Positions 1 through 7,937 of a stretch of DNA of 64,000 nucleotides are shown here, in pieces. Positions within the stretch are counted from its first letter, which is position 1. The number at the start of each line of letters is the position of its first letter. The notes beneath the pieces are model-generated. The model did not search any database and had not been told where the DNA came from. It saw only the letters and a list, made by a program, of their open reading frames with translations. This DNA comes from Halosolutus halophilus. Its GTDB lineage: Archaea; Halobacteriota; Halobacteria; Halobacteriales; Natrialbaceae. Both the position numbers and the translations under genes were made by a program. The stretch spans positions 2,232,001 through 2,296,000 of the forward strand of contig NZ_CP094974.1 in NCBI RefSeq assembly GCF_022869805.1. Direction: 5' to 3'.

Positions 1-714
1 GTCCTCGAATCGATCCGACTCGTCCGAGATGAGTGCGACCTCGAGGTCGACGCCTCCCTGGGGATTCTCACCGAGGAGGAGGCTGCCATCCTCGCCGAGG
101 AGGGGATCAACCACTACAATCACAACATCGAAACCTCCCCGCGGTACTTCCCTGAAATCGTCGAGAGCCACTCCTTCGAAGATCGGGTGAAGACGCTCGA
201 AGTGGCCAAGGAGTCCGGGATGGACCTCTGTGCCGGCGTCATCCTCGGCATGGGCGAGACGCCGACCGATCGGGTCGAGGCCGCGATCGCCCTGCAGGAC
301 GTCGGCATCTCCTCGCTCCCGGTGAACGTCCTGAACCCGGTCCCGGGGACGCCGCTCGCCGAGCAGGGCGTCGACATCACCACCGAGGAGATCGTCAAGA
401 CGGTCGCGGTGTACAAACTGCTCCATCCCGAGTCGCGGGTGCGACTCACCGGCGGCCGCGAGGTGAATCTCGATTCCGACGAGCAGCACCTGCCGCTGGA
501 GGCGGGTGCCGACGGGATCCTCACCGGCGACTACCTGACGACCGAGGGGCAATCGCCCGGCGAAGACATCGAGATCATCGAACGCGCGGGTCTCGAGCCA
601 AACCGGGAGGCGAACGACTTCGACCCCGAGGTGGTCAAGGCTCGCCACGGCGCGTCATCCGACTCGTCGTCCGAGACGGCAGCGAGCACAGGCGCAGAAC
701 CGAGCGACGACTAG
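1..714 (+). CDS. bioB: Biotin synthase, C-terminal part (5' end outside window)
   Basis: Radical-SAM enzyme that inserts sulfur into dethiobiotin, the last step of biotin synthesis. The frame is open from base 1, so the N-terminal part with the CxxxCxxC cluster motif lies upstream. Visible here are the family's YNHNIETS motif, followed by GVILGMGET and NPVPGTPL, all typical of BioB. The last 20 or so residues are a Ser/Asp-rich tail. It leads a biotin cluster with bioF and bioD downstream on the same strand. Family assignment is firm; only the start is missing. Confidence 0.95.
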   Translation, partial: VLESIRLVRDECDLEVDASLGILTEEEAAILAEEGINHYNHNIETSPRYFPEIVESHSFEDRVKTLEVAKESGMDLCAGVILGMGETPTDRVEAAIALQDVGISSLPVNVLNPVPGTPLAEQGVDITTEEIVKTVAVYKLLHPESRVRLTGGREVNLDSDEQHLPLEAGADGILTGDYLTTEGQSPGEDIEIIERAGLEPNREANDFDPEVVKARHGASSDSSSETAASTGAEPSDD

Positions 715-747
715 CGGATCAAGGCGATTACCAGTACACCGACATCC

Positions 748-1827
748 ATGGAGGAAACCACGTTTGCGGTACTCGGAACCGGCGGCATCGGACGACGAAC
801 GCTCGAAGTCAGTCAGCACAAGGACGCTCTCACCCCCGTCGCGGCCTGCGATCGCCACGGCACCGCGATCGACTTCGACGGACTGGACGTCGACGAATTG
901 CTCGCGGCGACGGAGGGGAATATCGACGGCGAACCGCGAGACGACGAGGTCGCGACGGACGGCGGAACGGGTGCGACGGCCGCCGACGGTGAGGGCGGCA
1001 TCAAACAGCACGGCGAAGACAGGGGCGTCGTCGCCTCGAGTCAGGCCCGCCCCAGCGAGGACCCCATTCGGGACGTCATCGATCGCGGTGATCGGATCGA
1101 CGCCGTCCTGCTCGCCCTCCCCAACTACGAACACGACTTCATCCCGCGCGTGGCCGATCGGTTCGTCGAGAGCGGCTACTCGGGCGTCATGATCGACGTC
1201 CTCAAGCGCTCCCGCGTGATCGACATGCTCGACGATCGCAGCGACGAGTTCCGGGAACAGGGCATCACCTTCATCTGTGGGGCCGGCGCGACCCCGGGCT
1301 TTCTCACCGGCGCGGCCGCGCTGGCGGCCCAGTCGTTCGTCGAGGTCGAGGCCGTCGATATCCGGTGGGGCGTGGGTCTCAAGTCCGGCTACGAGGACAA
1401 CCGCGGCACCGTCCGCGAGGACATCGCGCACCTCCCGGAGTACGACATCGAAACCGTGCGCGACCTCTCCGAGACCGAAATCGAGGCGATCATCGACGAG
1501 CACGACGGCGTCATCGAGTTCGAGGACATGGAACACGCCGACGACGTGCTGCTCGAGCGCGCCGGCGTCTGTGACGCCGAGGACGTGCGCGTCGGCGGGA
1601 TTCTCGACGTTCGCAGCGACGAGAAGCCGACGACGACCACCGTCTCCGTGACGGGGACGACCTTCGACGGCGAGACGGCGACCAACACCTTCCGGCTCGA
1701 CGACGCGACGAGCATGGAGGCGAACGTCAACGGCCCCGCGCTGGGCTACCTGAAAGCCGGCGTCCGGCGGAACCGTGCCGGCGAGTACGGCGTCTTCGGA
1801 CCGGCCGAACTGATGCCCGGTTTCTAG
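748..1827 (+). CDS. Saccharopine dehydrogenase-like NAD(P)-dependent oxidoreductase
   Basis: 359 residues beginning with a Rossmann motif GTGGIG at about residues 10-15. A middle stretch (about 60-105) is Gly/Asp-rich and looks like a halophilic insertion. FICGAGATPGFLTGAAAL at about 170 resembles the substrate-domain junction of saccharopine/homospermidine-type dehydrogenases. It sits 33 bases after bioB and before bioF, so it probably belongs to the biotin transcript, but no step of known biotin synthesis needs it. Substrate unknown. The ATG follows a short intergenic gap and fits well. Confidence 0.7.
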   Translation: MEETTFAVLGTGGIGRRTLEVSQHKDALTPVAACDRHGTAIDFDGLDVDELLAATEGNIDGEPRDDEVATDGGTGATAADGEGGIKQHGEDRGVVASSQARPSEDPIRDVIDRGDRIDAVLLALPNYEHDFIPRVADRFVESGYSGVMIDVLKRSRVIDMLDDRSDEFREQGITFICGAGATPGFLTGAAALAAQSFVEVEAVDIRWGVGLKSGYEDNRGTVREDIAHLPEYDIETVRDLSETEIEAIIDEHDGVIEFEDMEHADDVLLERAGVCDAEDVRVGGILDVRSDEKPTTTTVSVTGTTFDGETATNTFRLDDATSMEANVNGPALGYLKAGVRRNRAGEYGVFGPAELMPGF

Positions 1828-2060
1828 ACCGCGCTGACAGTCACTGCGCACCCGATCGCACGACGGCTGTGAGATCGGTGTGGAACTCGGTTCGGGTGCG
1901 CCGAGACGCGACGACATTTGCCACCTCACTCGACCTGATTTCCACCCAGACTGCCGATACCGGCCGATTCTGGCCTCAGAAACAGCGTTCTTGGGTCGGC
2001 GCGAATCGCGTCGATCGGAACCGTGAAAATGAAACCACGTCGATGACTCGGTTCACTCGA

Positions 2061-3275
2061 ATGGACGACCGCGACCGCGGGTTCGACCTCAGGGGCCGAC
2101 TCGACGACCTCGAGGCGAACGATCTGAAGCGAACGCTGGCTCCCGTCGATCGGGTCGCCGAGCGCGGCTACTTCGCACCACCGTCGGGCGGTGACCTGCC
2201 GGTGCTCGGGGCCGAAGAAGCACTGGTCTTCGCGTCGAACAACTACCTCGGATTGACCGACGATCAGCGCATCCAGAATGCGGCCCGACAGGCCGCTGCG
2301 ACCGTCGGGACGGGAGCCGGGGCCAGCCGTTTGGTGACGGGCGATACGCTGGCCCACCGGGACCTCGAACGATTGCTCGCCGAGACCAAGGGAACCGATC
2401 GTGCGCTTGCCTTCTCGTCGGGGTACGCCGCCAACGTGGGGACGATCGCCGCACTGGCCCCGGACGTGATCTTCTCGGACGAATACAATCACGCGAGCAT
2501 CGTCGACGGCTGCAGGCTTTCGGGGGCAGATACAGAGGTCTACGACCACTGCGACGCGGCGAGCCTGCGGTCGAAGCTCGAGGCGCGTGCCGACCGGCCC
2601 GGGGCCGAGGCGGAATCGTGGCTGATCGTCTCCGACTCCGTGTTCAGCATGGACGGCACCGTCGCGCCGCTCGAACGGATCTGCGACGTCGCGGAGGCGT
2701 TCGGTGCGTGGGTCATGGTCGACGAGGCTCACGCGACCGGCCTCTACGCCAACGGTGGCGGCGTCGTCCAGGCAGAAGGACTCGCAGACCGGGTCCAGAT
2801 CCAGCTCGGGACCCTGTCGAAGGCGCTCGCCAGCCAGGGCGGCTACGTCGCCGGCGGCGACGCCCTGATCGAGTGTCTGGTCAACGACGCCCGATCGTTC
2901 GTCTTCTCGACCGGTCTCAATCCGCCGGCGGCCGCGGCCGCGAGCGAAGCGCTGCACGTCGCGCGCCACGGGACCGTCCGGGAACAACTCTGGGAGAACG
3001 TCTCCCACCTCCGGGACGGACTCGAGTCGATGGGCTTTACGGTACTCGGGGACTCCCAGATCCTCCCCGTCCTCGTCGGCGATCGGAGCGACGCACTCGC
3101 GCTGGCCGACCAACTCCGGGACCGAAACGTCGTCGCACCGGCGATCCGGCCGCCGACCGTTCCCGAGGGAACCAGCCGGATCCGCGTCGCGCCGATGGCG
3201 ACCCACGATCGGGAGGACGTCGTGGCCTGTCTCGAAGCGTTCCAGGCCGCCGGCCAGGAGGTCGGGATACTGTGA
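2061..3275 (+). CDS. bioF: 8-amino-7-oxononanoate synthase
   Basis: PLP-dependent alpha-oxoamine synthase that condenses pimeloyl thioester with alanine. Family landmarks: FASNNYLGLT near the N-terminus, GTGAGASRLVTG, SDSVFSMDGT, VDEAHATG, and the PLP lysine (about residue 254) in GTLSKALASQGGYVAG. The frame is open upstream, but the upstream residues do not look like BioF; ATG at 2061 or in-frame ATG at 2043 give normal lengths. The stop overlaps the GTG start of bioD, so the two are translationally coupled. Confidence 0.94.
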   Translation: MDDRDRGFDLRGRLDDLEANDLKRTLAPVDRVAERGYFAPPSGGDLPVLGAEEALVFASNNYLGLTDDQRIQNAARQAAATVGTGAGASRLVTGDTLAHRDLERLLAETKGTDRALAFSSGYAANVGTIAALAPDVIFSDEYNHASIVDGCRLSGADTEVYDHCDAASLRSKLEARADRPGAEAESWLIVSDSVFSMDGTVAPLERICDVAEAFGAWVMVDEAHATGLYANGGGVVQAEGLADRVQIQLGTLSKALASQGGYVAGGDALIECLVNDARSFVFSTGLNPPAAAAASEALHVARHGTVREQLWENVSHLRDGLESMGFTVLGDSQILPVLVGDRSDALALADQLRDRNVVAPAIRPPTVPEGTSRIRVAPMATHDREDVVACLEAFQAAGQEVGIL

Positions 3276-3970
3276 CGAACGCGGGCACCGCGACACCGAT
3301 CGCGATCGTCGGCACCGACACCGACGTCGGCAAGACCGTCGTCACGGCGGGACTCACGCGCTGGTTCCGCGAGGAGGGACTCGAAGCGCGGGCGATCAAA
3401 CCCGCCCAGACCGGCCACCCGCCCGACGACGACGCGGGCTTCGTCGCCGAGGCGTGTAGGGACGACGACGCGGCGATCTGTCCGCGGTACCTCGAACCGC
3501 CGCTCGCGCCGCGCGTCGCCGCCGCGGAAGCCGGTGAGACGCTCACCTACGAGTCGATCCTCGCCGCCTGCCAGCAGGCGATCGACGCGACGCCGGTCCC
3601 GATCGTCGAGGGAATCGGCGGCCTTCGCGTCCCGCTGGCCGGCGACAGGGAGGTGATCGACCTCGTCGCGGACTGCTCGGCGGCGGCGATCGTCGTCACG
3701 CGATCGGGGCTGGGAACCCTGAACCACACGGCGCTGTCGGTCGAGGCGCTCCACCGCCGTGGCGTTCCGGTCCGCGGAATCGTCTGCAACGAGTACGAGG
3801 GCGAGACTGTCGCGGAGCGGACGAACCCTGCCGAACTCGAACGGCTGACGGGGACGCGGGTAGAGACGGTTCCGCCGCTCTCGGGGTCCGATCCACGACG
3901 ACTGGCCGAAGGGGTTCGCGACGCGCTGTCACCGGCGTTTCGCGACCGGCTTTCGGCAGGGGAGTTCTAG
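3272..3970 (+). CDS. bioD: Dethiobiotin synthetase
   Basis: ATP-dependent ligase that closes the ureido ring of dethiobiotin, between BioA and BioB in the pathway. 232 residues. The P-loop is GTDTDVGKT, matching the family GTDTxVGKT motif; KPAQTG and EGIGGLRVPL follow as in BioD. The start is GTG at 3272 inside the bioF stop (GTGA overlap); longer upstream reading in this frame is a shadow of bioF. No bioA is seen next to it. Its 3' end overlaps by 4 bases the convergent zinc-finger gene. Confidence 0.94.
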   Translation: MTNAGTATPIAIVGTDTDVGKTVVTAGLTRWFREEGLEARAIKPAQTGHPPDDDAGFVAEACRDDDAAICPRYLEPPLAPRVAAAEAGETLTYESILAACQQAIDATPVPIVEGIGGLRVPLAGDREVIDLVADCSAAAIVVTRSGLGTLNHTALSVEALHRRGVPVRGIVCNEYEGETVAERTNPAELERLTGTRVETVPPLSGSDPRRLAEGVRDALSPAFRDRLSAGEF

Positions 3971-4173
3971 ACTGGCGGGGTCGGCCGCTGGTCGCTCTCG
4001 ACGCTCGACTCGGACACGTCGTCGAGTTCGTCGATGAGGTACGAGACGATCTCTGATTTGCGGTGTTTCACCTCGAGGTGGACGTGGAGATCCGTCTGTT
4101 CGCCGTACGCGTCCGCACAGAGTGGACAGTTGTAATCGTTCATCGGTAGCCGCTCACCGTCGAGTACTGTCAT
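3967..4173 (-). CDS. Small C2H2-type zinc-finger protein
   Basis: 68 residues with one finger, C-x2-C-x12-H-x4-H, in CPLCADAYGEQTDLHVHLEVKH, followed by an acidic tail. Start may instead be the second Met (4143), ten residues in, directly before the finger. Such single-finger mini-proteins are frequent in haloarchaea and mostly uncharacterised; DNA, RNA or protein binding are all possible. It is convergent with bioD and lies downstream of rfcL, separated by an AT-rich 124-base gap that probably holds its promoter. Confidence 0.75.
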   Translation of the reverse strand: MTVLDGERLPMNDYNCPLCADAYGEQTDLHVHLEVKHRKSEIVSYLIDELDDVSESSVESDQRPTPPV

Positions 4174-4297
4174 CAGTCACCGACGTAATAGTGTCGATCA
4201 GTCTATATCTCGATATATTACTGGCTGATAAAACGTGGTTCAATGAATCGATAATTTTCGGCGGGTGGCGTGACGACGTCGCGTTCGACGACGCGCA

Positions 4298-5809
4298 CTA
4301 CATGAAGTCCGTCAGTCCGGACTGGTCGTCGTCCGGTTCGTCGGCCGACGACGGTTCGTCCGTCTCGCTACCGTCGGCGTCGTCGTTCGACTCGCTCGTG
4401 GCGGTGAGGGTCTGCTGGTCGTTCTCGCTCTCGTCCCCGGTATCGCTGCCGGGTTCGTCCTCCGACGAGTCGGTGGCTGTCCCCCCGTTCGCGTCCTCGG
4501 GCTCGAAGAACGCGTTCCCGGAGTGAGCGACCGTCTGTTCGTCTCGCAGTTCGTCGGCGTCCTCGACGATCGACTGGACCTTGTTGGTGTCTTTCCCGCT
4601 GCCGGTGACGAACGAGACCTCTTTCTCGTCGAGGTCGTAGATGGCGGCCATGCGGACGGTGAGATCGCGGTTCTTGCAGTGGTGGGTCATCGCCGAGAGG
4701 AACGGCAGGATCTCGCGGCGGGCCGTCGCGACGCTCGTCCCCTCGCGTTCGGCGATGCGTTCTGCGATCGCGTCTCGCGTGTTCCGGGCCCCCTTGGTCC
4801 GCCCGAGTTTCGACCAGTAACTCGGCGGCCCATACCGGGTCCAGCCGCCTTTCGGTTCGCGGCGCGAGGCGGCGACGCCGGCGGTCATGTTGTCGGTCGC
4901 GTACCGCCAGTAGGAGTAGTCCTGCGTGGCCCGCACGCGACCCAGCCAGCGGTCCGCGTTCGAGAGGAACTCGTAGGCGTCGGCCAGTTCCGCGCCCTCG
5001 TAGTCTTTCGGCACGTTGTCCTCGATCCAGTTGAGCAGGTCGTCCGGCGTCTCGTCGACGTCGTAGGACGCCCGGAGGGCCCCCTCGGCGTCTTCCTCCT
5101 TGATGAGCGCGTCGAGGTAGTCGAAGATTCCCTCGGTGGTGTCGCGCTCGCCGGTGACCACGTCCTCGACGGTTAACGTCTCTGCTTCCTCGGCGACCGC
5201 CTGCAGGTCGTTGACCGCCGATCGAAGGTCGCCGCTCGTGTTCTCCGCGATGGCCTCGAGGGCTTCCTCCTCGTACTCGACGCCCTCGCGACGGCAGATG
5301 TCCCGCAGGACGGGCACGATCGATCGTTTGGAGACGTCCCGGAACTCGATCGTCTCGCAGGCGTTGCGCAGGGACTGGCTCATGTCGTAGAACTCGTTGG
5401 CGACGAGGACGATCGGCTGGTTGGCGTCCTTGACGACCCGCGTGACTTCGCGGGAGCCGCCGTAGTCCGCGTTGCCGTGGAAGTTGTCGGCCTCGTCCAG
5501 AACGACGAGTCGGCGGCCGGCCCCGCCCGCGGTGAGCGTGCCGCTCTTTGCGGCTTCGCCGGCGATTCGTTCGATCACGTCCGCCTGCCGGTTGTCGCTG
5601 GCGTTGAGTTCCATCACCGGCCACCCCATGTCGTTGGCCAGCGCGTGGGCGGCCGAGGTCTTCCCGACGCCGGGACTGCCGTGGACGATCACTGACTGCC
5701 GGTGCTCGTCCCAGGTTTCGGCCCACTCTTTCAACTGGTCGCGGGCCTTGTTGTTGCCGCGTACCTCCGACAGCGTCGTCGGGCGGTACTTCTCCGTCCA
5801 GTCGGTCAT
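4298..5809 (-). CDS. rfcL: Replication factor C large subunit
   Basis: AAA+ subunit of the clamp loader that opens the PCNA ring and loads it on primed DNA. 503 residues. Walker A HGSPGVGKTSAAHAL near residue 45, Walker B VVLDEADN near 105, sensor-1 region LVANEFYD, then the large-subunit collar domain and a Ser/Asp/Glu-rich tail. The final residues QSGLTDFM form a PIP-box (Q-x2-h-x2-F-M), the PCNA-binding peptide expected at this end. No intein. A TATA-like element lies about 29 bases upstream, inside the segment that is duplicated at 6612-6716. Confidence 0.96.
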   Translation of the reverse strand: MTDWTEKYRPTTLSEVRGNNKARDQLKEWAETWDEHRQSVIVHGSPGVGKTSAAHALANDMGWPVMELNASDNRQADVIERIAGEAAKSGTLTAGGAGRRLVVLDEADNFHGNADYGGSREVTRVVKDANQPIVLVANEFYDMSQSLRNACETIEFRDVSKRSIVPVLRDICRREGVEYEEEALEAIAENTSGDLRSAVNDLQAVAEEAETLTVEDVVTGERDTTEGIFDYLDALIKEEDAEGALRASYDVDETPDDLLNWIEDNVPKDYEGAELADAYEFLSNADRWLGRVRATQDYSYWRYATDNMTAGVAASRREPKGGWTRYGPPSYWSKLGRTKGARNTRDAIAERIAEREGTSVATARREILPFLSAMTHHCKNRDLTVRMAAIYDLDEKEVSFVTGSGKDTNKVQSIVEDADELRDEQTVAHSGNAFFEPEDANGGTATDSSEDEPGSDTGDESENDQQTLTATSESNDDADGSETDEPSSADEPDDDQSGLTDFM

Positions 5810-5852
5810 TGGACACTGGTTGGTTCGAGTCGCGTTTAGTGGTTGCGGAGCG

Positions 5853-6227
5853 TCACTCCTCGGCGACCGTCTTCAGATCGAGACGAGTTGTGAACTCTGC
5901 GTACGTGTCGTCGCTGGAGACGATCGGATCGTCCCCCGATTCGACGAGATGGAGTGCGTCGAACGGCGTGAACCCGTGGTCTTCGACGTACGTCGCCGCG
6001 GAGACGACCGTATCGACGTCGCCGCGGACGTCGACGAGAGTGGCGGCGTTCGTGACGACGCGTTCGGTATCTCGTTCCTCACGGTAGGCAACGAGAAGGA
6101 GTTCGATGAGCGTGAACTGTGACGTCCACAACTCGTCCCGGTGGTCCCGATACACGGTTTCAGCGGCCTCTCCCAGCCAGTCTTCGTCCTTGATGAGCGC
6201 GAGAAGAAAATCGGTTTCGGCGTACAT
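5853..6227 (-). CDS. vapC: PIN-domain toxin, VapC type
   Basis: 124 residues. PIN-domain acidic residues are visible: Asp near residue 6 in YAETDFLLALI, Glu near 42 in TLIELLLVAY, Asp near 95 in TPFDALHL, and the SSDD motif near 110. PIN toxins are Mg2+-dependent RNases, often cutting tRNA. Its ATG directly follows the stop codon of the AbrB-like gene (TAA then ATG, no spacing), the usual antitoxin-toxin order. The 3' end has a partial copy at 6651-6716. Confidence 0.85.
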   Translation of the reverse strand: MYAETDFLLALIKDEDWLGEAAETVYRDHRDELWTSQFTLIELLLVAYREERDTERVVTNAATLVDVRGDVDTVVSAATYVEDHGFTPFDALHLVESGDDPIVSSDDTYAEFTTRLDLKTVAEE

Positions 6228-6458
6228 TTAGCGTCCGGCCTCGTCAAGGGCTGCTTCGCGTGCTTCGTCGCGGAGTTCGTCGGCCGATTTGTCGATATCT
6301 GCGAATTCGTCCCTGAGCGCTTCGAGCGGGTCGTCGGCGATCGGAACTAACTTGATTCCCTCGGGAAGCTGAACGATGTGATACCGGTCGCCGTATCGTT
6401 CACGGACTTCCTTCGGAAGCGTGAGACGGCCGCGGTCGTCCAGCGCTACGTCGGACAT
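6228..6458 (-). CDS. vapB: AbrB/SpoVT-type antitoxin, VapB
   Basis: 76 residues from the ATG at 6458. The N-terminal half is a swapped-hairpin AbrB DNA-binding fold (VALDDRGRLTLPKEVRERYG), and the acidic helical C-terminal half is where such antitoxins wrap the toxin. The in-frame extension 18 codons upstream is rejected because a T-rich TATA box sits about 27 bases ahead of 6458, predicting a leaderless message starting there. VapB normally represses its own promoter. Confidence 0.83.
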   Translation of the reverse strand: MSDVALDDRGRLTLPKEVRERYGDRYHIVQLPEGIKLVPIADDPLEALRDEFADIDKSADELRDEAREAALDEAGR

Positions 6459-6478
6459 GTCTCCGTGTACGGTGGGCA

Positions 6479-6490
6479 AAAATAAAAACG
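6479..6490 (-). promoter_or_regulatory. TATA box of vapBC
   Basis: On the minus strand the run TTTTTATTTTTG lies centred about 27 bases ahead of the vapB ATG, the standard spacing for a leaderless haloarchaeal transcript. It fixes the choice of start codon. Confidence 0.55.
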
Positions 6491-6611
6491 TTCCCCGGTT
6501 TAGCCAAGACACCCATCTCTGGTATTACACGTCAGCATTCGTTTCCGTATTCGTGAGCGAACGACGAGCGTCCGTCGAGGTTAGCACACCGAATCTACAT
6601 CGCATTTTATC

Positions 6612-6716
6612 GACTTCTCGGTCCAGTCGATCATTGCTGCGTGATTGGGTGAGTCGCGTTTAGTGGTTGCGGAGCGTTACTCCTCGCCGATCGTTTGCAA
6701 GTCGAGACGAGATGTG
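6612..6716. repeat. Partial copy of the rfcL 5' end, its promoter and the vapC 3' end
   Basis: This stretch matches about 5780-5893 with scattered substitutions and a few small gaps. Read on the minus strand it holds a degenerate start of rfcL (ATG then a peptide MIDWTEK against MTDWTEK), the rfcL upstream region including its TATA-like GTTTAGTGG on the plus strand, and the last codons of a vapC-like gene. The copied rfcL reading stops after about 17 codons. It looks like an old duplication with decay. Confidence 0.7.
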
Positions 6717-6859
6717 ACGTCTTGTTCACTATCAGTCGAGAGGCCCGGGGCGGTTAATGGTTCCAGAGCTATCTGCCGTTCCCCTTTGACGGTCTCGAGG
6801 TCGAGTCGAGAGGCGAATCCCTCGTATGCGGCTCTGTCGAAACCCGAGTCTTCGGACAC
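6677..6859 (-). pseudogene. Fused remnants of one or two vapC 3' ends
   Basis: A 60-codon frame carrying two pieces that resemble the VapC C-terminus: AAYEGFASRLDLETV and, at the end, SRLDLQTIGEE, against TYAEFTTRLDLKTVAEE in the intact toxin. There is no PIN catalytic core, so no toxin activity is expected. It continues the duplicated segment at 6612-6716. Best read as decay products of tandem vapC copies. Confidence 0.6.
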
Positions 6860-7053
6860 AGTTTGGCGTGAAACGGTCGGCGAGTTAGGCTGCGAATTTG
6901 CCGAGAGACTACCGCGTAACTGATCGTATCGAAGCGTCGCTGGACAGGTACTCCTGTGCGGGATAGAAACTCATCATGTTCTTTCGGTTAAAAACACATA
7001 GTTCTACCGGCGTGTTCCGGGGATACCCGTAGAGCCTCATAAGCGGGGGATGT

Positions 7054-7063
7054 GGAGGTGATC
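7054..7063 (+). promoter_or_regulatory. Perfect Shine-Dalgarno for the PhyH gene
   Basis: GGAGGTGATC is an exact complement of the archaeal 16S rRNA 3' end and ends 5 bases before the ATG at 7069. A TATA-like run (GGTTAAAAAC, about 6986-6995) is too far upstream for a leaderless message and predicts a 5' leader of about 50 bases. Most genes in this window lack such a site. Confidence 0.75.
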
Positions 7064-7068
7064 AGATC

Positions 7069-7836
7069 ATGACCGAAGACGTACTTACCAGAGAACAACG
7101 TGACAGGTTCGTCCATAATGGCTTCGTCGTTCTCCGAAACGCGATCCCACAGGCGCTTCTCGACGAGGCGCTTGCAGTAGCCACGAAAACGGTTCCCGAG
7201 GACTTGAACGACTTCGAGGAGATGGCCGCCGGTCCTGAAGACCGCCACTACTGGAATACCCTCGACGACATGGCTCCGTTCCGACCACTCAACGACCACC
7301 TTCAGGAGTATGCCGAGGAATTCGTCGGAACGGGTGGGCTGGTATCACCGGATGAGTTCGCACAAATTGCCGTTCGGTATCCGACGGGTGAGTTCTCCAG
7401 TACTCCGGACCATCCGATGACTACCACGCACGGAAACCCACACGTTGACATCTTCGACGAGTCCGGAGAACTCCAGCCGTTCACGATCGCCGCGACGACG
7501 TATCTAGAGGACGTGCATCCCCGCGGTGGCGGCCTAACGGTCTGGCCCGGGACACACTGGCGAATCGCCGAATACCTCTCCGAACACAGCCTCGAAACGT
7601 TCTCAAATGAGGCGGTAAAGCAGGTACTCGACTCGGGTGCGAGCCCCTTCGAAGTCAGTGGACCTGCGGGAACGGTCGTACTCTGGCACAACCTTCTCGT
7701 CCACACGGGCGGGTGTAATCTGGGACGACAGCCACGTATCGCATCGTTCACCCGATTCCGCCGCCACGACGAGGAAGAAACGAGCCAGAACGCCGCCAGA
7801 AACCCGTTCGAATACTGGGACGGGGTCGAGAAGTAG
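7069..7836 (+). CDS. Phytanoyl-CoA dioxygenase (PhyH) family protein
   Basis: 255 residues, Fe(II)/2-oxoglutarate-dependent oxygenase fold. The metal facial triad is visible: His125-x-Asp127 in HVDIFD and His212 in LLVHTGG; Arg219 or Arg223 further on can hold 2-oxoglutarate. Members hydroxylate very diverse small molecules, so the substrate cannot be read from sequence. It is monocistronic, with its own promoter and a strong Shine-Dalgarno, and is followed by a GCS2-type ligase gene 101 bases on. Low-GC codons are somewhat more frequent here than next door, possibly an acquired gene. Confidence 0.8.
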   Translation: MTEDVLTREQRDRFVHNGFVVLRNAIPQALLDEALAVATKTVPEDLNDFEEMAAGPEDRHYWNTLDDMAPFRPLNDHLQEYAEEFVGTGGLVSPDEFAQIAVRYPTGEFSSTPDHPMTTTHGNPHVDIFDESGELQPFTIAATTYLEDVHPRGGGLTVWPGTHWRIAEYLSEHSLETFSNEAVKQVLDSGASPFEVSGPAGTVVLWHNLLVHTGGCNLGRQPRIASFTRFRRHDEEETSQNAARNPFEYWDGVEK

Positions 7837-7937
7837 ACTCACCGTATCGACCGCCTCGAGGGAGCGATCGAACCGGGCGTGATCGCCCATCGTGATACAC
7901 GGTACTTCTAAGCAACTGCCAGCACTGTATTCCCGTG

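Noticed and set aside
655-1929. 424-codon minus-strand frame opposite the oxidoreductase gene
   Set aside because: Antisense shadow of the gene at 748-1827; no domain of its own and it spans two real genes.
2618-3271. Upstream part of the frame containing bioD
   Set aside because: Arg-rich shadow of bioF; BioD starts at GTG 3272.
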